64,000 nt of DNA from Bartonella ancashensis. GTDB taxonomy: Bacteria; Pseudomonadota; Alphaproteobacteria; Rhizobiales; Rhizobiaceae. A program made the position numbers and the translations under genes. Under the pieces are notes generated by a model that was not told the origin of the DNA, did not search any database, and saw only the letters and a program-made list of their open reading frames with translations. Positions within the stretch are counted from its first letter, which is position 1. Each line of letters starts with the position of its first letter. Shown here piece after piece: positions 38,668 through 48,724 of this stretch. The stretch is from assembly GCF_001281405.1 (NCBI RefSeq), contig NZ_CP010401.1, positions 396,001-460,000 on the forward strand. The letters are read 5' to 3'.

Positions 38668-38929
38668 CGTAACATACCATTTAGAAATAAATTTCAGACA
38701 TTATAAGCCTTTAACATCTAACTTTGTAAACTATCTCCTTCCTTTTTTTAAAAGCAAGTCATTTCCCCATCTATGTTTCACTTTTTTAACTAAAATAGCT
38801 ACAGGTTATCTAAACAATACAACATCATTCCATCACTCTTAAATTTTCACCTGCTTTACACCCTTTATTCCTCTATCCTATACCCCCTGAGCATATTCTT
38901 TAAGAATAAATACACCAAGAATTTTTGGA

Positions 38930-41344
38930 TTAGTGAAAACGAAGCAATCTCTCAAGGTAATTTTTTTCCTCCTCCGGAAGATTATCATGACTAAGACGTT
39001 TACGAATTTCTTCCAAAATCTGTCGTGCTCGTGCTCTATCACCTTCTTGTGGTACAATTACACTTTTATCTTGATCACCTTTTGACGACAATGGATGTCC
39101 CAAAGGATCCAGAGGTTCAAAAGAATCTTGCATATCTCCAGATTTTTTCAAAACTTCACGCATTACTTTTAAAACACTCTGCGCCCCTTGTCGCAATGTT
39201 TCTAAAGAATCTGACTGATTTTGCGCGGATATTTCATAATCTCCACGACTAAGAGCATTTTGGGAAGAATCCATTTTCTTCTCCGCATTTTTTAATGAAT
39301 TGTCCTGTATCAATCCTTGCTCTGACAATTTTTGTTCTAGAACTGATAACTCAGATTGTAGCTCTCCCTGGCGTTTTTCTAAAGCTTCACTAAGTTCTTT
39401 TGGTACATGCTCCCCATTTCGTTGTTTTGTTTCTAAACTATGTGTTTCGTTTAAAATTTCCTGCTGACGACGCATCACATTGCCCAATATATCCACCAAC
39501 TCTCTCATCTGTGTTGCTTGGCCATTACTTTGCCCTTTAGCCTTATTTCCCCTATAAACACGCAAATGATCAAGTGTCTTTTCAATTTCAGATAGGAGAT
39601 TTTCAGCCGTAGAAGAAGAGCCCATTTGAGCCATTTCTTCAATCTCATTGAGTTGTTCGTATAGGCTATTCTCAGAAAGATTAATCTCGCTTGAATTATC
39701 ACTTTCTGGTGCTTTTATAGATAAATCATAAATATAATCATTCATGGCTTGGCGTAAATCAACCATGAGGCGTTCGATTTCTGTCCCTGAAGCACCACGG
39801 CGCAATGCATCACGCAAAGCAGCCTGCGCTTGCTTTAATTTTTGCTGAATAGAATCCGACTGACCACCTTCAATACCTAAAGCGATGTGCCACAAATAAT
39901 CGACAATATCACGCAATTCATCTTTTGTTTGTGCTAATGATAATCTGCTCCATGCACTTTGTAATACGAGAAAATGAGCCATGTTCCTAATTCCATCTTC
40001 CGGGCGCACAAGCAAAGCGGAAAGCATGTCAAGAACATGCTTGTACGTAGAAGCATCGAGAGCTAATAAACGACGCTGTTCACTCACAGCACGCGCAATA
40101 GGATGGGTAAAAATACGCTGAGGCAACGTTACTGTCACTGTTTCACTCTGTCCCCTCTGACCAGCCCCATCTTCTGCAACTAAAGTGATCTTAACTTCCG
40201 CACCAGCCCACGGATGACTTGATAAATCATGTACTATCCGCATTTTTCCTTTTCCACCACGCGCTAGGAGGAGTTTTACTTGAGGAGCTTCATAAAGGGG
40301 AAGAGCATCTTTATAGATGTCTGTTGGTGGCTCTATCACAGCAAAAGCACTTGTAACGCCATAATCATCATCCATTTCATATTGTAGCTCCAACGCTCCC
40401 GCTAAAACCTTTCCTGGTTTTTCTAACCATTGAATTATTGGCTTTTGATCCTTAATCACCTCCAAATACCATTCTGTTTGTCGATGACGTGATAACCAAG
40501 ATAAACGCGTTGATTGTTCTAGCTGCGCTTCAAAATGCACAACAGAATCACCTGACGCAGTCTTTTCACTTTTTTTAGAAAGTAAAATCCGACGTCCTTT
40601 ATCCTCTTCAGCCACCGCTTTAACTGTAATACCATCCCCATTTGTAATGCGTAAATTCACCGCACTTCCCTTAGGAACTTTGAAATCCTTTATATTATCT
40701 TGTGTTAGATAAATAGGAGAAACACCTGTATAAGTAGGTGGTGTAACCCAAGCATCGATACGGATTGACGCATCATCAACCACAGGGCGCAAATCAAACG
40801 CATCACTCAAGCGTCCTCCCTTTGAACCAAAAGAAAAACTAAACGCACACACAAGAAGTAAAATAAATAACGCCCTAAAAGCCATAGGATCATAGATGGC
40901 ACTATTGGGATAAGCGTTCTCAATTTTCACATGCTTCAAATATTCTGCCATACGATATTGGTGTTCTCGCCAAATGATCGCACTCAGATTACTGTCATCT
41001 TCAACACATAAACGATCATTTTGAACACTTAACGGCTGGTTTTTTAGCCCATTTTTACACTCTATAAAATGGTCTACATCCTCCATTGTAGGAAAATGAA
41101 AACCAAAAAGAGGATATAGACACCCCACAGCACCAGCACATAAAATAAATAGAAAAGATAAATGCCACCAATAAGTTAAAAGATTAAAAAGGCCAAACCA
41201 ACTTAATGAACAAAAAAGGCTCAAAACGAAAAAAAATGGCAAAAGATGTGGCCATATCCGTTCAAAAAATAAGGCACACCAAGATATAAAACGTACAAAA
41301 AAAAGTTTTATGGCAATAGATCTTTTGACATCTTTATCTCTCAT
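38930..41344 (-). CDS. TIGR02302/DUF4175 family membrane protein
   Basis: About 804 residues. Two or three N-terminal membrane helices (within the first 90 residues) and another near 155-175 are followed by a large periplasmic part, with ASIRIDAWVTPPTYTGVSPIYL as a family marker, and a C-terminal coiled-coil region rich in Gln, Glu and Ser (about 560-750). The family is confined largely to alphaproteobacteria and is next to lysA, as here; its function is unknown. A GTG nine codons upstream (41371) is an alternative start; the ATG used has GGAT 11 bases before it. Confidence 0.88.
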   Translation of the reverse strand: MRDKDVKRSIAIKLFFVRFISWCALFFERIWPHLLPFFFVLSLFCSLSWFGLFNLLTYWWHLSFLFILCAGAVGCLYPLFGFHFPTMEDVDHFIECKNGLKNQPLSVQNDRLCVEDDSNLSAIIWREHQYRMAEYLKHVKIENAYPNSAIYDPMAFRALFILLLVCAFSFSFGSKGGRLSDAFDLRPVVDDASIRIDAWVTPPTYTGVSPIYLTQDNIKDFKVPKGSAVNLRITNGDGITVKAVAEEDKGRRILLSKKSEKTASGDSVVHFEAQLEQSTRLSWLSRHRQTEWYLEVIKDQKPIIQWLEKPGKVLAGALELQYEMDDDYGVTSAFAVIEPPTDIYKDALPLYEAPQVKLLLARGGKGKMRIVHDLSSHPWAGAEVKITLVAEDGAGQRGQSETVTVTLPQRIFTHPIARAVSEQRRLLALDASTYKHVLDMLSALLVRPEDGIRNMAHFLVLQSAWSRLSLAQTKDELRDIVDYLWHIALGIEGGQSDSIQQKLKQAQAALRDALRRGASGTEIERLMVDLRQAMNDYIYDLSIKAPESDNSSEINLSENSLYEQLNEIEEMAQMGSSSTAENLLSEIEKTLDHLRVYRGNKAKGQSNGQATQMRELVDILGNVMRRQQEILNETHSLETKQRNGEHVPKELSEALEKRQGELQSELSVLEQKLSEQGLIQDNSLKNAEKKMDSSQNALSRGDYEISAQNQSDSLETLRQGAQSVLKVMREVLKKSGDMQDSFEPLDPLGHPLSSKGDQDKSVIVPQEGDRARARQILEEIRKRLSHDNLPEEEKNYLERLLRFH

Positions 41345-41461
41345 AGATGAACATTTATCCTTTTTGATCACACCGCATTAAAACTGCAAAATCCATATAC
41401 AACAGCTCATTCTAAATATGACGATAACACTCTAATTTGATAAAAATTAAGTGCAAGCACT

Positions 41462-42733
41462 TTAAGCACTTCTAACCCAATCTGGAACATGGTCTAGCCC
41501 TATTAATTGCGCATAATCGAGGCGCGGTCGAACAACAGCGTAGCGCGCATTTTGTACTAAAACCTCTGGGATCAAAAGTCGGCTATTATAAGTGCTGGCC
41601 ATGACCGCACCATAAGCCCCTGCTCCTGTAATTGCTAAAAGGTCGCCTACTGCAAACTCTGGTAAAGAACGATTCAACCCTAAATAATCACCAGTTTCAC
41701 AAACAGGACCAACAATATCTGCAACAATCCGTGATATATCCTCTGACGCTTGTTTTACAGGAACAACAGTTTGCCAAGCGTCATAAAGTGTTGGCCGAAT
41801 AAAATCATTCATTGCAGCGTCAACAATGATAAAATTCCGTCCTTCCCCCTTCTTTACATATATAACGGATGTCACCAATATACCGGCCCCACCAACAATA
41901 CTGCGTCCAGGCTCTAAAATAATATTAATCCCCAAAGGAGCAATATATTTTTTAACAAGTGCTGCATATTCAAAAGGAGATGGAATCTTTTTTTCTTCAT
42001 TATGATAAGAAATACCAAGCCCACCACCAACATCTATATGGGTTATTGCATAACCTTCATTCCATAAATGACGAACAAAATCAGCAGCAATTAGAAATGC
42101 ATCCTGGAACGGTTTTAAGTCACAAATTTGACTCCCGATATGCATATCCACCCCACATACTTGTAAACCAGGCAATTGCACCGCTTTTCTGTACGTATCA
42201 TCTGCTAACGATAGTGGGATACCAAATTTATTTTCAGATAAACCTGTTGTAATTTTTCTATGGGTCTTAGCATCCACATCTGGATTGATACGCAAAGAAA
42301 CCCGCGCCGTTTTTGACAAGGCAATAGCACGCGCTGATAACTGCTCAAGCTCTGGCTCAGATTCGACGTTAAAACAAAAAATGTCATGTGCAAGAGCAAA
42401 ATCGATTTCCCTAACTGTTTTACCAATACCTGCATAAACAATGCGTTGAGGTGAAATACCGGCAGCAAGTGCACGCCGTAATTCGCCTTCCGATACAACA
42501 TCAGCTCCTGCTCCATTTGCTGCTAAAATCTTTAAAACAGCTTGATTAGAATTCGCTTTAACAGCATAGGCAATTAAACTGGGTATATCCTGGAAAGCAT
42601 CTTGATAATTTTTCAAATGAGCAACAAGTGCACTTGCTGAGTAACAATAAAAAGGTGTCTTTACATCCTTTGCAAGTACAGAAAGTGAAACAGCTTCAGC
42701 ATGAAGCTCACCTTTATGATAAGAAAAAAACAC
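41462..42733 (-). CDS. lysA: Diaminopimelate decarboxylase
   Basis: PLP enzyme converting meso-diaminopimelate to lysine. The 423-residue protein has the PLP lysine in AYAVKANSN (about 57), HIGSQI, HIDVGGGLGISY, the PLP-phosphate motif EPGRSIVG, and the C-terminal dimer-site residues CETGDYL. It starts at GTG, 11 bases after the stop of lptM, with AGGAAG six bases before. It belongs to argH-lptM-lysA-TIGR02302, all leftward. Confidence 0.97.
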   Translation of the reverse strand: MFFSYHKGELHAEAVSLSVLAKDVKTPFYCYSASALVAHLKNYQDAFQDIPSLIAYAVKANSNQAVLKILAANGAGADVVSEGELRRALAAGISPQRIVYAGIGKTVREIDFALAHDIFCFNVESEPELEQLSARAIALSKTARVSLRINPDVDAKTHRKITTGLSENKFGIPLSLADDTYRKAVQLPGLQVCGVDMHIGSQICDLKPFQDAFLIAADFVRHLWNEGYAITHIDVGGGLGISYHNEEKKIPSPFEYAALVKKYIAPLGINIILEPGRSIVGGAGILVTSVIYVKKGEGRNFIIVDAAMNDFIRPTLYDAWQTVVPVKQASEDISRIVADIVGPVCETGDYLGLNRSLPEFAVGDLLAITGAGAYGAVMASTYNSRLLIPEVLVQNARYAVVRPRLDYAQLIGLDHVPDWVRSA

Positions 42734-42743
42734 ATAAGACTTC

Positions 42744-42923
42744 CTATTGAATCAACCCATCGAGAATAAAGGGCTTATCTTCCTTATCTTTAGATATCAA
42801 TGTCCCTTGTGAAGATTTAGCAGTATCTAGAGAAAATTCTTCCATAGTTCCTTTACGCCCACATCCAATAAGAATAACAGATCCCAAAAGTGAAATTACC
42901 AGAACTTTTGCAATTATTTTCAT
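42744..42923 (-). CDS. lptM: LptM-like small lipoprotein
   Basis: 59-residue lipoprotein: basic start MKIIAK, hydrophobic stretch and lipobox LIGC with Cys21, followed by GRKGTMEE and ending DKPFILDGLIQ. The GCGRKG sequence after the lipobox is the mark of LptM (formerly YifL), which binds the LptD-LptE translocon and helps its disulfide maturation. It lies between argH and lysA, the standard position. It is too short to stand out among open frames, but family, lipobox and neighbours agree. Confidence 0.85.
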   Translation of the reverse strand: MKIIAKVLVISLLGSVILIGCGRKGTMEEFSLDTAKSSQGTLISKDKEDKPFILDGLIQ

Positions 42924-42979
42924 GCACCCTTTTCTTTCATTTCAATATCTTGCCCCACATTAATTTTGCATAAAACTAT

Positions 42980-44380
42980 TTAAACAGTCGTCAAATAGTT
43001 TTTCCAATACGCAACTTGGCGTAGGACTTCCAAGGGAGCAGTTCCGCCAAAACTATTGCGACTTTCAACAGACTTTTCAACTGTCAAAACATCAAAAATA
43101 GCTGCATTTATATCTGGACATAAAGTTTGAAGTTCAACCAATGATAAATCATGGAGGCTGCATTGCTTTTGCTCTGCTAAAGCTACAGCTTTCCCTGTGA
43201 TATGGTGTGCTTCACGAAAGGCAAGCCCCAATTCACGCACAAGCCAATCAGCTAAATCAGTAGCTATAGCATAGCCAGAATCTGCAGCTTTCTTCATCGC
43301 GTCTTGATTCACCTCAAGATCACCAATGATCCCTGTCATTGCAGCTAATGATAATTCTAAATTCGCAATTCCATCAAACACATACTCTTTGTCTTCCTGC
43401 ATATCCTTTGAGTAAGCAAGAGGTAAACCCTTCATCACAGTCAAAAGCCCAATTAATGCGGCATTTAACCGCCCAGCCTTAGCGCGTATAAGCTCAGCCG
43501 CATCAGGATTTCTTTTTTGTGGCATAATAGAAGAACCTGTTGAAAAGGAATCTGATAAACGAATAAAGTGAAATTGCACACTTGACCAAAGAACAATTTC
43601 CTCTGCTAAGCGTGAAAGATGCATAGCGCAAATAGCTCCCGCACTTAAAACTTCCAAAGCAAAATCACGATCTGAAACACTATCTATTGAATTACGCATA
43701 GGTTCTCGAAAACCCAGAGTTTCTGCTGTCATAAAACGATCAATTGGAAAGCTTGTTCCTGCTAAAGCAGCAGCCCCGAGAGGTGATTCATTCATTCGTT
43801 CAAGCGCATCACGCATACGTGATAAATCCCGACCGAACATTTCAACATAAGCCATCATGTGATGGCCAAATGTAACTGGTTGCGCTGTTTGTAAGTGTGT
43901 AAAGCCTGGCATCAATGTATCGGCATGTTGTTCAGCACGAATAAGAAATTGGTCTATCAATCCTTTCAAAGCTTGCATTATTCTCTGTGTTGCTTCGCGC
44001 GCCCATAAACGAAAATCAACAGCAACCTGATCATTACGTGAACGTGCAGTGTGTAAACGCCCTGCTGCAGGGCCAATTAACTCACCAAGCCGCGCCTCAA
44101 TATTCATATGAATATCTTCAAGTCTTCTTGAAAAAGCAAACGTGCCATCTTCTATTTCTTGACGAATAATTTGCAAGCCATGAACTATTTTTTCATAATC
44201 AGATTGCAAAATTATTCCCGTTTGCGCTAACATCGCCGCGTGTGATAGTGAGCCATCAATGTCTTGACTGTAAAGTTTTTTGTCAAAATCAATCGAAGCA
44301 TTAATTTCTTCCATAATTTCAGCAGGCCCTGTAACAAAACGACCACCCCACATTTTATTGTTTAATTTGCTATCCGACAT
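42980..44380 (-). CDS. argH: Argininosuccinate lyase
   Basis: Cleaves argininosuccinate to arginine and fumarate. The 466-residue protein has MWGGRF near the start, the [14 protein letters not shown] segment ([16 protein letters not shown]), [13 protein letters not shown] and the fumarase-superfamily signature [12 protein letters not shown]. It is first of a leftward group and divergent from tlpA across about 30 bases, so their promoters overlap. Confidence 0.97.
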   Translation of the reverse strand: MSDSKLNNKMWGGRFVTGPAEIMEEINASIDFDKKLYSQDIDGSLSHAAMLAQTGIILQSDYEKIVHGLQIIRQEIEDGTFAFSRRLEDIHMNIEARLGELIGPAAGRLHTARSRNDQVAVDFRLWAREATQRIMQALKGLIDQFLIRAEQHADTLMPGFTHLQTAQPVTFGHHMMAYVEMFGRDLSRMRDALERMNESPLGAAALAGTSFPIDRFMTAETLGFREPMRNSIDSVSDRDFALEVLSAGAICAMHLSRLAEEIVLWSSVQFHFIRLSDSFSTGSSIMPQKRNPDAAELIRAKAGRLNAALIGLLTVMKGLPLAYSKDMQEDKEYVFDGIANLELSLAAMTGIIGDLEVNQDAMKKAADSGYAIATDLADWLVRELGLAFREAHHITGKAVALAEQKQCSLHDLSLVELQTLCPDINAAIFDVLTVEKSVESRNSFGGTAPLEVLRQVAYWKNYLTTV

Positions 44381-44411
44381 ATCTCAACAAACCCCATTCA
44401 AAGGATAAATT

Positions 44412-45104
44412 ATGATTCTTAAATTTTTTACTGATTACAAAAATAAAAAAATACGGCTTTTCATTGCTACCCTTATCATTGCTCCAGCTTTATATGCAAT
44501 AATAAACAACGATAGCAAAAAAAGTACCTCTTTGCCCAATTTTATTTCAGAAGAAAAAGCACAAAAACCAAATCCTAATAAAATAAAAATAGATGAAATA
44601 ACCGCAGCAAAAAAAGCAGCCAAAGGCTTTTTCAGTAACCTTAGATTCGCTGATAATTTTTATGATGCAACCCAACTCTCATTCAAAGATAGTCAAGAAA
44701 AGGACCACACACTTTCTGAATTTACTGGAAAACCAATGCTTGTCAATATATGGGCTATTTGGTGTATGCCATGCCGAGCGGAAATGCCAGAATTAGCGCA
44801 ATTACAACGAGAAATGGGTGGAGATAATTTTGATGTTATAGCAATTAATATCGATCACTCAGCTCCTTTTGAGAAAATTCAAAATTTCTTACGTGACGTC
44901 AACGCAGATAATTTAATTTATTACCGTGATAAAACAACAAACATTTTAAAAATCCTTCGTAAACAAGGGCTTGCTTTTGGACTACCCGTTACCTTATTGC
45001 TAAATAAGGATGGTCATCTCATTGCCTCCTTCAATGGTGCGGCCCCATGGGCTAATGATGACGCCAAAGCACTAATAAGAGCTGTCATTGAAAAAACGCT
45101 ATAA
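44412..45104 (+). CDS. tlpA: TlpA-like membrane-anchored thioredoxin
   Basis: 230-residue thiol-disulfide protein with an N-terminal membrane anchor (about 15-32) and a periplasmic thioredoxin domain whose active site is Trp-Cys118-Met-Pro-Cys121. TlpA reduces periplasmic targets such as the copper chaperone ScoI and the CuA site of cytochrome oxidase. The variant CMPC instead of CxPC with Val or Pro is common in the family. It lies divergent from argH, a conserved arrangement, and its stop is 2 bases from that of the convergent YaiI-like gene. Confidence 0.88.
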   Translation: MILKFFTDYKNKKIRLFIATLIIAPALYAIINNDSKKSTSLPNFISEEKAQKPNPNKIKIDEITAAKKAAKGFFSNLRFADNFYDATQLSFKDSQEKDHTLSEFTGKPMLVNIWAIWCMPCRAEMPELAQLQREMGGDNFDVIAINIDHSAPFEKIQNFLRDVNADNLIYYRDKTTNILKILRKQGLAFGLPVTLLLNKDGHLIASFNGAAPWANDDAKALIRAVIEKTL

Positions 45105-45106
45105 CT

Positions 45107-45577
45107 TTAATAGCCACATCTTTTCAAACGCTGTATCGTAACATCCAATGCCGACAAAAAAGCAGAACGATCCTTGCTACAAAAGGGCCGTGGCCCTCCC
45201 ATCATACTACCCTGTTCCCGTAAATCCTCCATTAAATTGCGTATCGCTAAAGCATGGCCAATTGAGTGAACATCAAAAATACGCCCTGCAGGAGAAAGGC
45301 ATTTTCCTCCTGCTTGTACAGCTCGCGCGGCTAGCGGAATATCACTTGTAACAACAACACTAGCTTCATGAACATGATCAACAATCCAATCATCCGCACA
45401 ATTAGGATCCTTAGAAACAACCACTCTTTCAAGAAGTGGATCATCTGGAAGAAATAAAAAACAATTCGACACCATAAATGTTTTGAGTTGATAACGATTC
45501 ATAACACGATAAATTTCGGATTTTACAGGGCAAGAATCCGCATCTATTAACATAATAATTTCAGGTTTCTTCGACAT
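45107..45577 (-). CDS. UPF0178/YaiI family protein
   Basis: 156-residue protein of the DUF188 (YaiI/YqxD) family, a PIN-like fold of unknown function. Signatures are LIDADSCPVKSEIYRV, VSKDPNCADDWIVDH, VVTSDIPLAARAV, and GPRPFCSKDRSAFLSALD. I use the ATG that gives MSKKPEIIMLIDADSCP, in line with family N-termini; a GTG eight codons upstream with GGAAGAG before it is a real alternative. Confidence 0.88.
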   Translation of the reverse strand: MSKKPEIIMLIDADSCPVKSEIYRVMNRYQLKTFMVSNCFLFLPDDPLLERVVVSKDPNCADDWIVDHVHEASVVVTSDIPLAARAVQAGGKCLSPAGRIFDVHSIGHALAIRNLMEDLREQGSMMGGPRPFCSKDRSAFLSALDVTIQRLKRCGY

Positions 45578-45950
45578 CTCTATTGCTTCATTTTCGACTG
45601 ACACAAAAACTCTTCCATTAACCAAAAGGATGCAAAAAATTTTAATACAACACGATAGAAGTGCTCATTTCATCTCTAAAAATAAAAGTTGCACCCAACA
45701 TATAAAGAAAAATAACAACAACTAATTCTAAACAGATTAAAACATGATTAGACAACATCAGGTATGTGTGTAAATACATTAGCACGACACACAGAATAAA
45801 CATTATTATTGCATCTTGTCCTGTGGCGAAATGCAAACTGGACCTTTTCTGATAACCATTTTTACCAAAAAAGATCTTTTCTCAAATAAAATCACTTACA
45901 GAAGCCTCATGTGAAGGTTAAAAAACCCTACACATGAACAAAAATAATAT
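45578..45950. other. Spacer between the YaiI-like gene and holA
   Basis: About 370 bases without a convincing gene. A 64-codon hydrophobic frame (45642-45836, minus) has no ribosome binding site or recognised family. No terminator seen. Confidence 0.5.
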
Positions 45951-46991
45951 TCAAGATGGTAACCTATGCTGTACCATAGCAGTCAACTCTAATAAAATTT
46001 GACCAACAATTGCTTCACCTAAAAGTGAATTTTGACGACTCTCTAAAATAGCATCTTGAATTTTTACCATAGCATGGGAAATCTGCTCAAGTTCCCAATA
46101 TTTTAAGGCTTTTTTCGATCGTTTTTTTGCGCTGAAAAAATATTGGTGGTCGTGCTTGAGAAATAACTTCAGAAATTGTTTTTTTTCAATTTCTACTTGA
46201 TAACGCAAAAGTTGCAATTGCTGAAAATGCCTTTGTGCGGCAGTCAAAACAAAAAAAACTGCATCCTGCATAGCAGCACGCCGAAAATGAGCATCAAAAC
46301 CAACTACATCACCCAGTAAAATAGCATCAATCACTTCATCGTAAGAAAAAGCGCTGACATTACTCACCACCTTTTTGACATCCTCGAGAACAATATGCCC
46401 TTTCTCCGAAGCATAAAGGCACAATTTTTCCAATTCACTCCGTGAAACAAGACGATCTCCTCCTAAATTTTCACGTAACATTTTGCGTGCTTCCAAAGAA
46501 AGAGTCATCTTAAAATCATCTAAAACATCATCAATAAGAGCATCTAAAGAACGAATATCATCGGAATAACAGGGCAAAGCCATTGCAACTGGTGCTGTTT
46601 CAATAATATTGCGCAGTCCCGTTCCCTTTTTTAAATCACCTGCTTCAATTAAAATAAAACTTCTTTCTGGTATATCCGTCATTAAAGACTTCAGCTCTGC
46701 AATGAGAGTCTTTTGATTAGCGGCATTTGAAATCCATACCAAACGATCATTACCAAAAAGTGATAATGTACGTACCTCATTGCTTAATCGCGCAGGATCT
46801 TTTTCAATCTCAGAAGCATCAAGACGAACCGTTGAGAAAGGATCATCCACAGCTATTTGCGTGAGCTTGATGAAACACTGCACGCGCTCGCATACAAGAC
46901 CACGATCAGGACCGTAAACTAAAACAACCGGAAAGGAACGCGAAAAATGCGTTAGAAAACACTCAACTTCATGTGCCTTTTTCTGAGCCAA
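45951..46991 (-). CDS. holA: DNA polymerase III subunit delta
   Basis: Clamp-loader subunit that opens the beta sliding clamp. The 346-residue protein has the HolA pattern: FPVVLVYGPDRGLVCERV near the N-terminus, LSLFGNDRLVWI, LIEAGDLKKGTGLRNI and the helical C-terminal collar domain. It starts at TTG only 4 bases after the stop of the ABC ATPase gene, so it appears translationally coupled to the importer. In relatives it usually follows leuS-lptE instead. Confidence 0.9.
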   Translation of the reverse strand: MAQKKAHEVECFLTHFSRSFPVVLVYGPDRGLVCERVQCFIKLTQIAVDDPFSTVRLDASEIEKDPARLSNEVRTLSLFGNDRLVWISNAANQKTLIAELKSLMTDIPERSFILIEAGDLKKGTGLRNIIETAPVAMALPCYSDDIRSLDALIDDVLDDFKMTLSLEARKMLRENLGGDRLVSRSELEKLCLYASEKGHIVLEDVKKVVSNVSAFSYDEVIDAILLGDVVGFDAHFRRAAMQDAVFFVLTAAQRHFQQLQLLRYQVEIEKKQFLKLFLKHDHQYFFSAKKRSKKALKYWELEQISHAMVKIQDAILESRQNSLLGEAIVGQILLELTAMVQHRLPS

Positions 46992-46995
46992 ATAA

Positions 46996-47790
46996 TTAAT
47001 CCATTAAAAGTCTATCATCATCGAGGACGACCTCGCGAGCTTTTTGAAACATATTCATCACATCACTCATCTTCAAATCTTTTCGCTCCTCCTTACAAAG
47101 ATCTAAGACAACTTCTCCTCCATGCAACATCAACATACGATCCCCATAATCAAGAGCTTGACGAATAGAATGTGTCACCATAATCGTAGTTAATTGTTTT
47201 TCTTCAACAACCTTTTTTGTTAAATTCATGACAAAATCGGCCATTCCTGGATCTAGCGCTGAAGTGTGCTCATCAAGCAATAAGATATCTGCACGTGCTA
47301 AAGTGGCCATGATAAGACATACTGCCTGGCGCTGCCCCCCAGATAAACTATCCATACGATTGTGTAAATGCTCTTCAAGATTAAGTCCCAACTGAGCAAT
47401 TTTGTCACGGAAAAATTGCTTTTTTTCACGTCTCAAAGCTGAACGGAAACGACGACGGCTTCCCCGAAGAGCTGCAAGAGCCAGATTTTCTTTAATTGTT
47501 AATGCACCACAACTTCCCACTAGAGAATCTTGAAAAACGCAGGCAACTTTTCCAGCTCGCTCACGAATTGGTTGATGAGCAATGTTATGTCCATTAATAA
47601 TTATTTGCCCCTCTGTAGGAAGAATTTCTCCTGATAACACACCCAGAAAAGTTGATTTACCGGCTCCATTTGAGCCGATAATTGTAACAAAACTGCCCTG
47701 ATCAATTTTGAGATTAATATTGGTTAGGGCACGTCTTTCTTGAGATGTTTTGGGCTTGAATACAACCCCTATACGAGATAATTCAATCAT
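46996..47790 (-). CDS. ABC transporter ATP-binding protein
   Basis: 264-residue ATPase with Walker A GSNGAGKST (39-47), signature LSGGQRQ, Walker B ADILLLDEHTSALDP (here DEH where DEP is usual) and the switch His in MVTHS. It belongs to a three-gene importer with the permease (4-base overlap) and the binding protein. Systems with this kind of binding protein (PF04392) include the TrpXYZ tryptophan importers; the substrate here is not determined. Confidence 0.93.
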   Translation of the reverse strand: MIELSRIGVVFKPKTSQERRALTNINLKIDQGSFVTIIGSNGAGKSTFLGVLSGEILPTEGQIIINGHNIAHQPIRERAGKVACVFQDSLVGSCGALTIKENLALAALRGSRRRFRSALRREKKQFFRDKIAQLGLNLEEHLHNRMDSLSGGQRQAVCLIMATLARADILLLDEHTSALDPGMADFVMNLTKKVVEEKQLTTIMVTHSIRQALDYGDRMLMLHGGEVVLDLCKEERKDLKMSDVMNMFQKAREVVLDDDRLLMD

Positions 47791-48680
47791 ATTGAGGTCC
47801 TTCTCAAATAACGTGGCAAAATAAGAGCAGACATAACTAAAAGCGCTGTAATGAGCTGAAGGTCTGTGGATGTATCAATCCCTATACCACTTGCCTCAAA
47901 AGCAAATTGCACCACAATACGGTAAAAAACAGATCCCGCAATGCAACTGAAAAGGATCCAAAAAATGCTACGCGTACGAAATAGAGTTTCACCGATAATA
48001 ACCGCTGCCAAACCAAACACAATTGTACCGGCTCCTCCCGTAATATCCGTAGCAATTGCAGTTTGAATATAAAGAGCTCCCCCAAGTGCAACACATGCAT
48101 TCGCAAGCCCCATACCAAAACAAATCAATACTGCAGCGTGAATTCCTTGTGCCCTTGCCATCCTTGGATTGCTCCCCGTTGCTCGCATGGCAAGACCTAT
48201 TTCACTAACTAAAAATCGCCAAATTAAAAATGCTACAATCAGCAAAAAAAGTCCTACAAAAAGAGGGCGTATCAAAAAGTCAGGCAAACCAAATAAACCG
48301 TAAAAAGGAGTTAAGGCCGTATCAGAAAGCGCCAAATTAATGTTGGCTCCTCCCATGATCCCCATAATACGAAGATTAACGGTATAAAGTGCAGACATTG
48401 TTAAAATTGAAGCTAAAAGATTTAAAATGCCAAATCCTACATTTAACGAAGCAGTTAATAATCCAGCTATCATTCCTGCACAAAAAGCACATAACATAGC
48501 AATCCAAGCATTAGCGCCCAAAAGAATCAAAACACCGCAAATACATGAGCCAAGGAGAAAAGAACCATCAACTGTCAAATCAGGAAAATCTAAAATACGA
48601 AAAGATAGATAAACCCCAACAGCAACAAAAGCATAAATCAAACCTAATTCTACAGCCCCCCAAAAAGCAAACATACTCAT
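47787..48680 (-). CDS. ABC transporter permease (branched-chain/ribose type)
   Basis: 297-residue permease with eight or nine membrane helices, of the BPD_transp_2 family. Typical stretches are YLSFRILDFPDLTVDGSFLLG, SALYTVNLRIMGIMGGANI and GLAMRATGSNPRMARAQGIH, the last being the loop that contacts the ATPase. It overlaps the ATPase gene by 4 bases (ATGA type). Confidence 0.93.
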   Translation of the reverse strand: MSMFAFWGAVELGLIYAFVAVGVYLSFRILDFPDLTVDGSFLLGSCICGVLILLGANAWIAMLCAFCAGMIAGLLTASLNVGFGILNLLASILTMSALYTVNLRIMGIMGGANINLALSDTALTPFYGLFGLPDFLIRPLFVGLFLLIVAFLIWRFLVSEIGLAMRATGSNPRMARAQGIHAAVLICFGMGLANACVALGGALYIQTAIATDITGGAGTIVFGLAAVIIGETLFRTRSIFWILFSCIAGSVFYRIVVQFAFEASGIGIDTSTDLQLITALLVMSALILPRYLRRTSI

Positions 48681-48724
48681 TTAAACATCACCCCTACGAT
48701 TTTCTGTTTTGTATGATTAATACT

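Noticed and set aside
41959-42516. Long frames opposite and alongside lysA
   Set aside because: Out-of-frame shadows of a clearly conserved gene.
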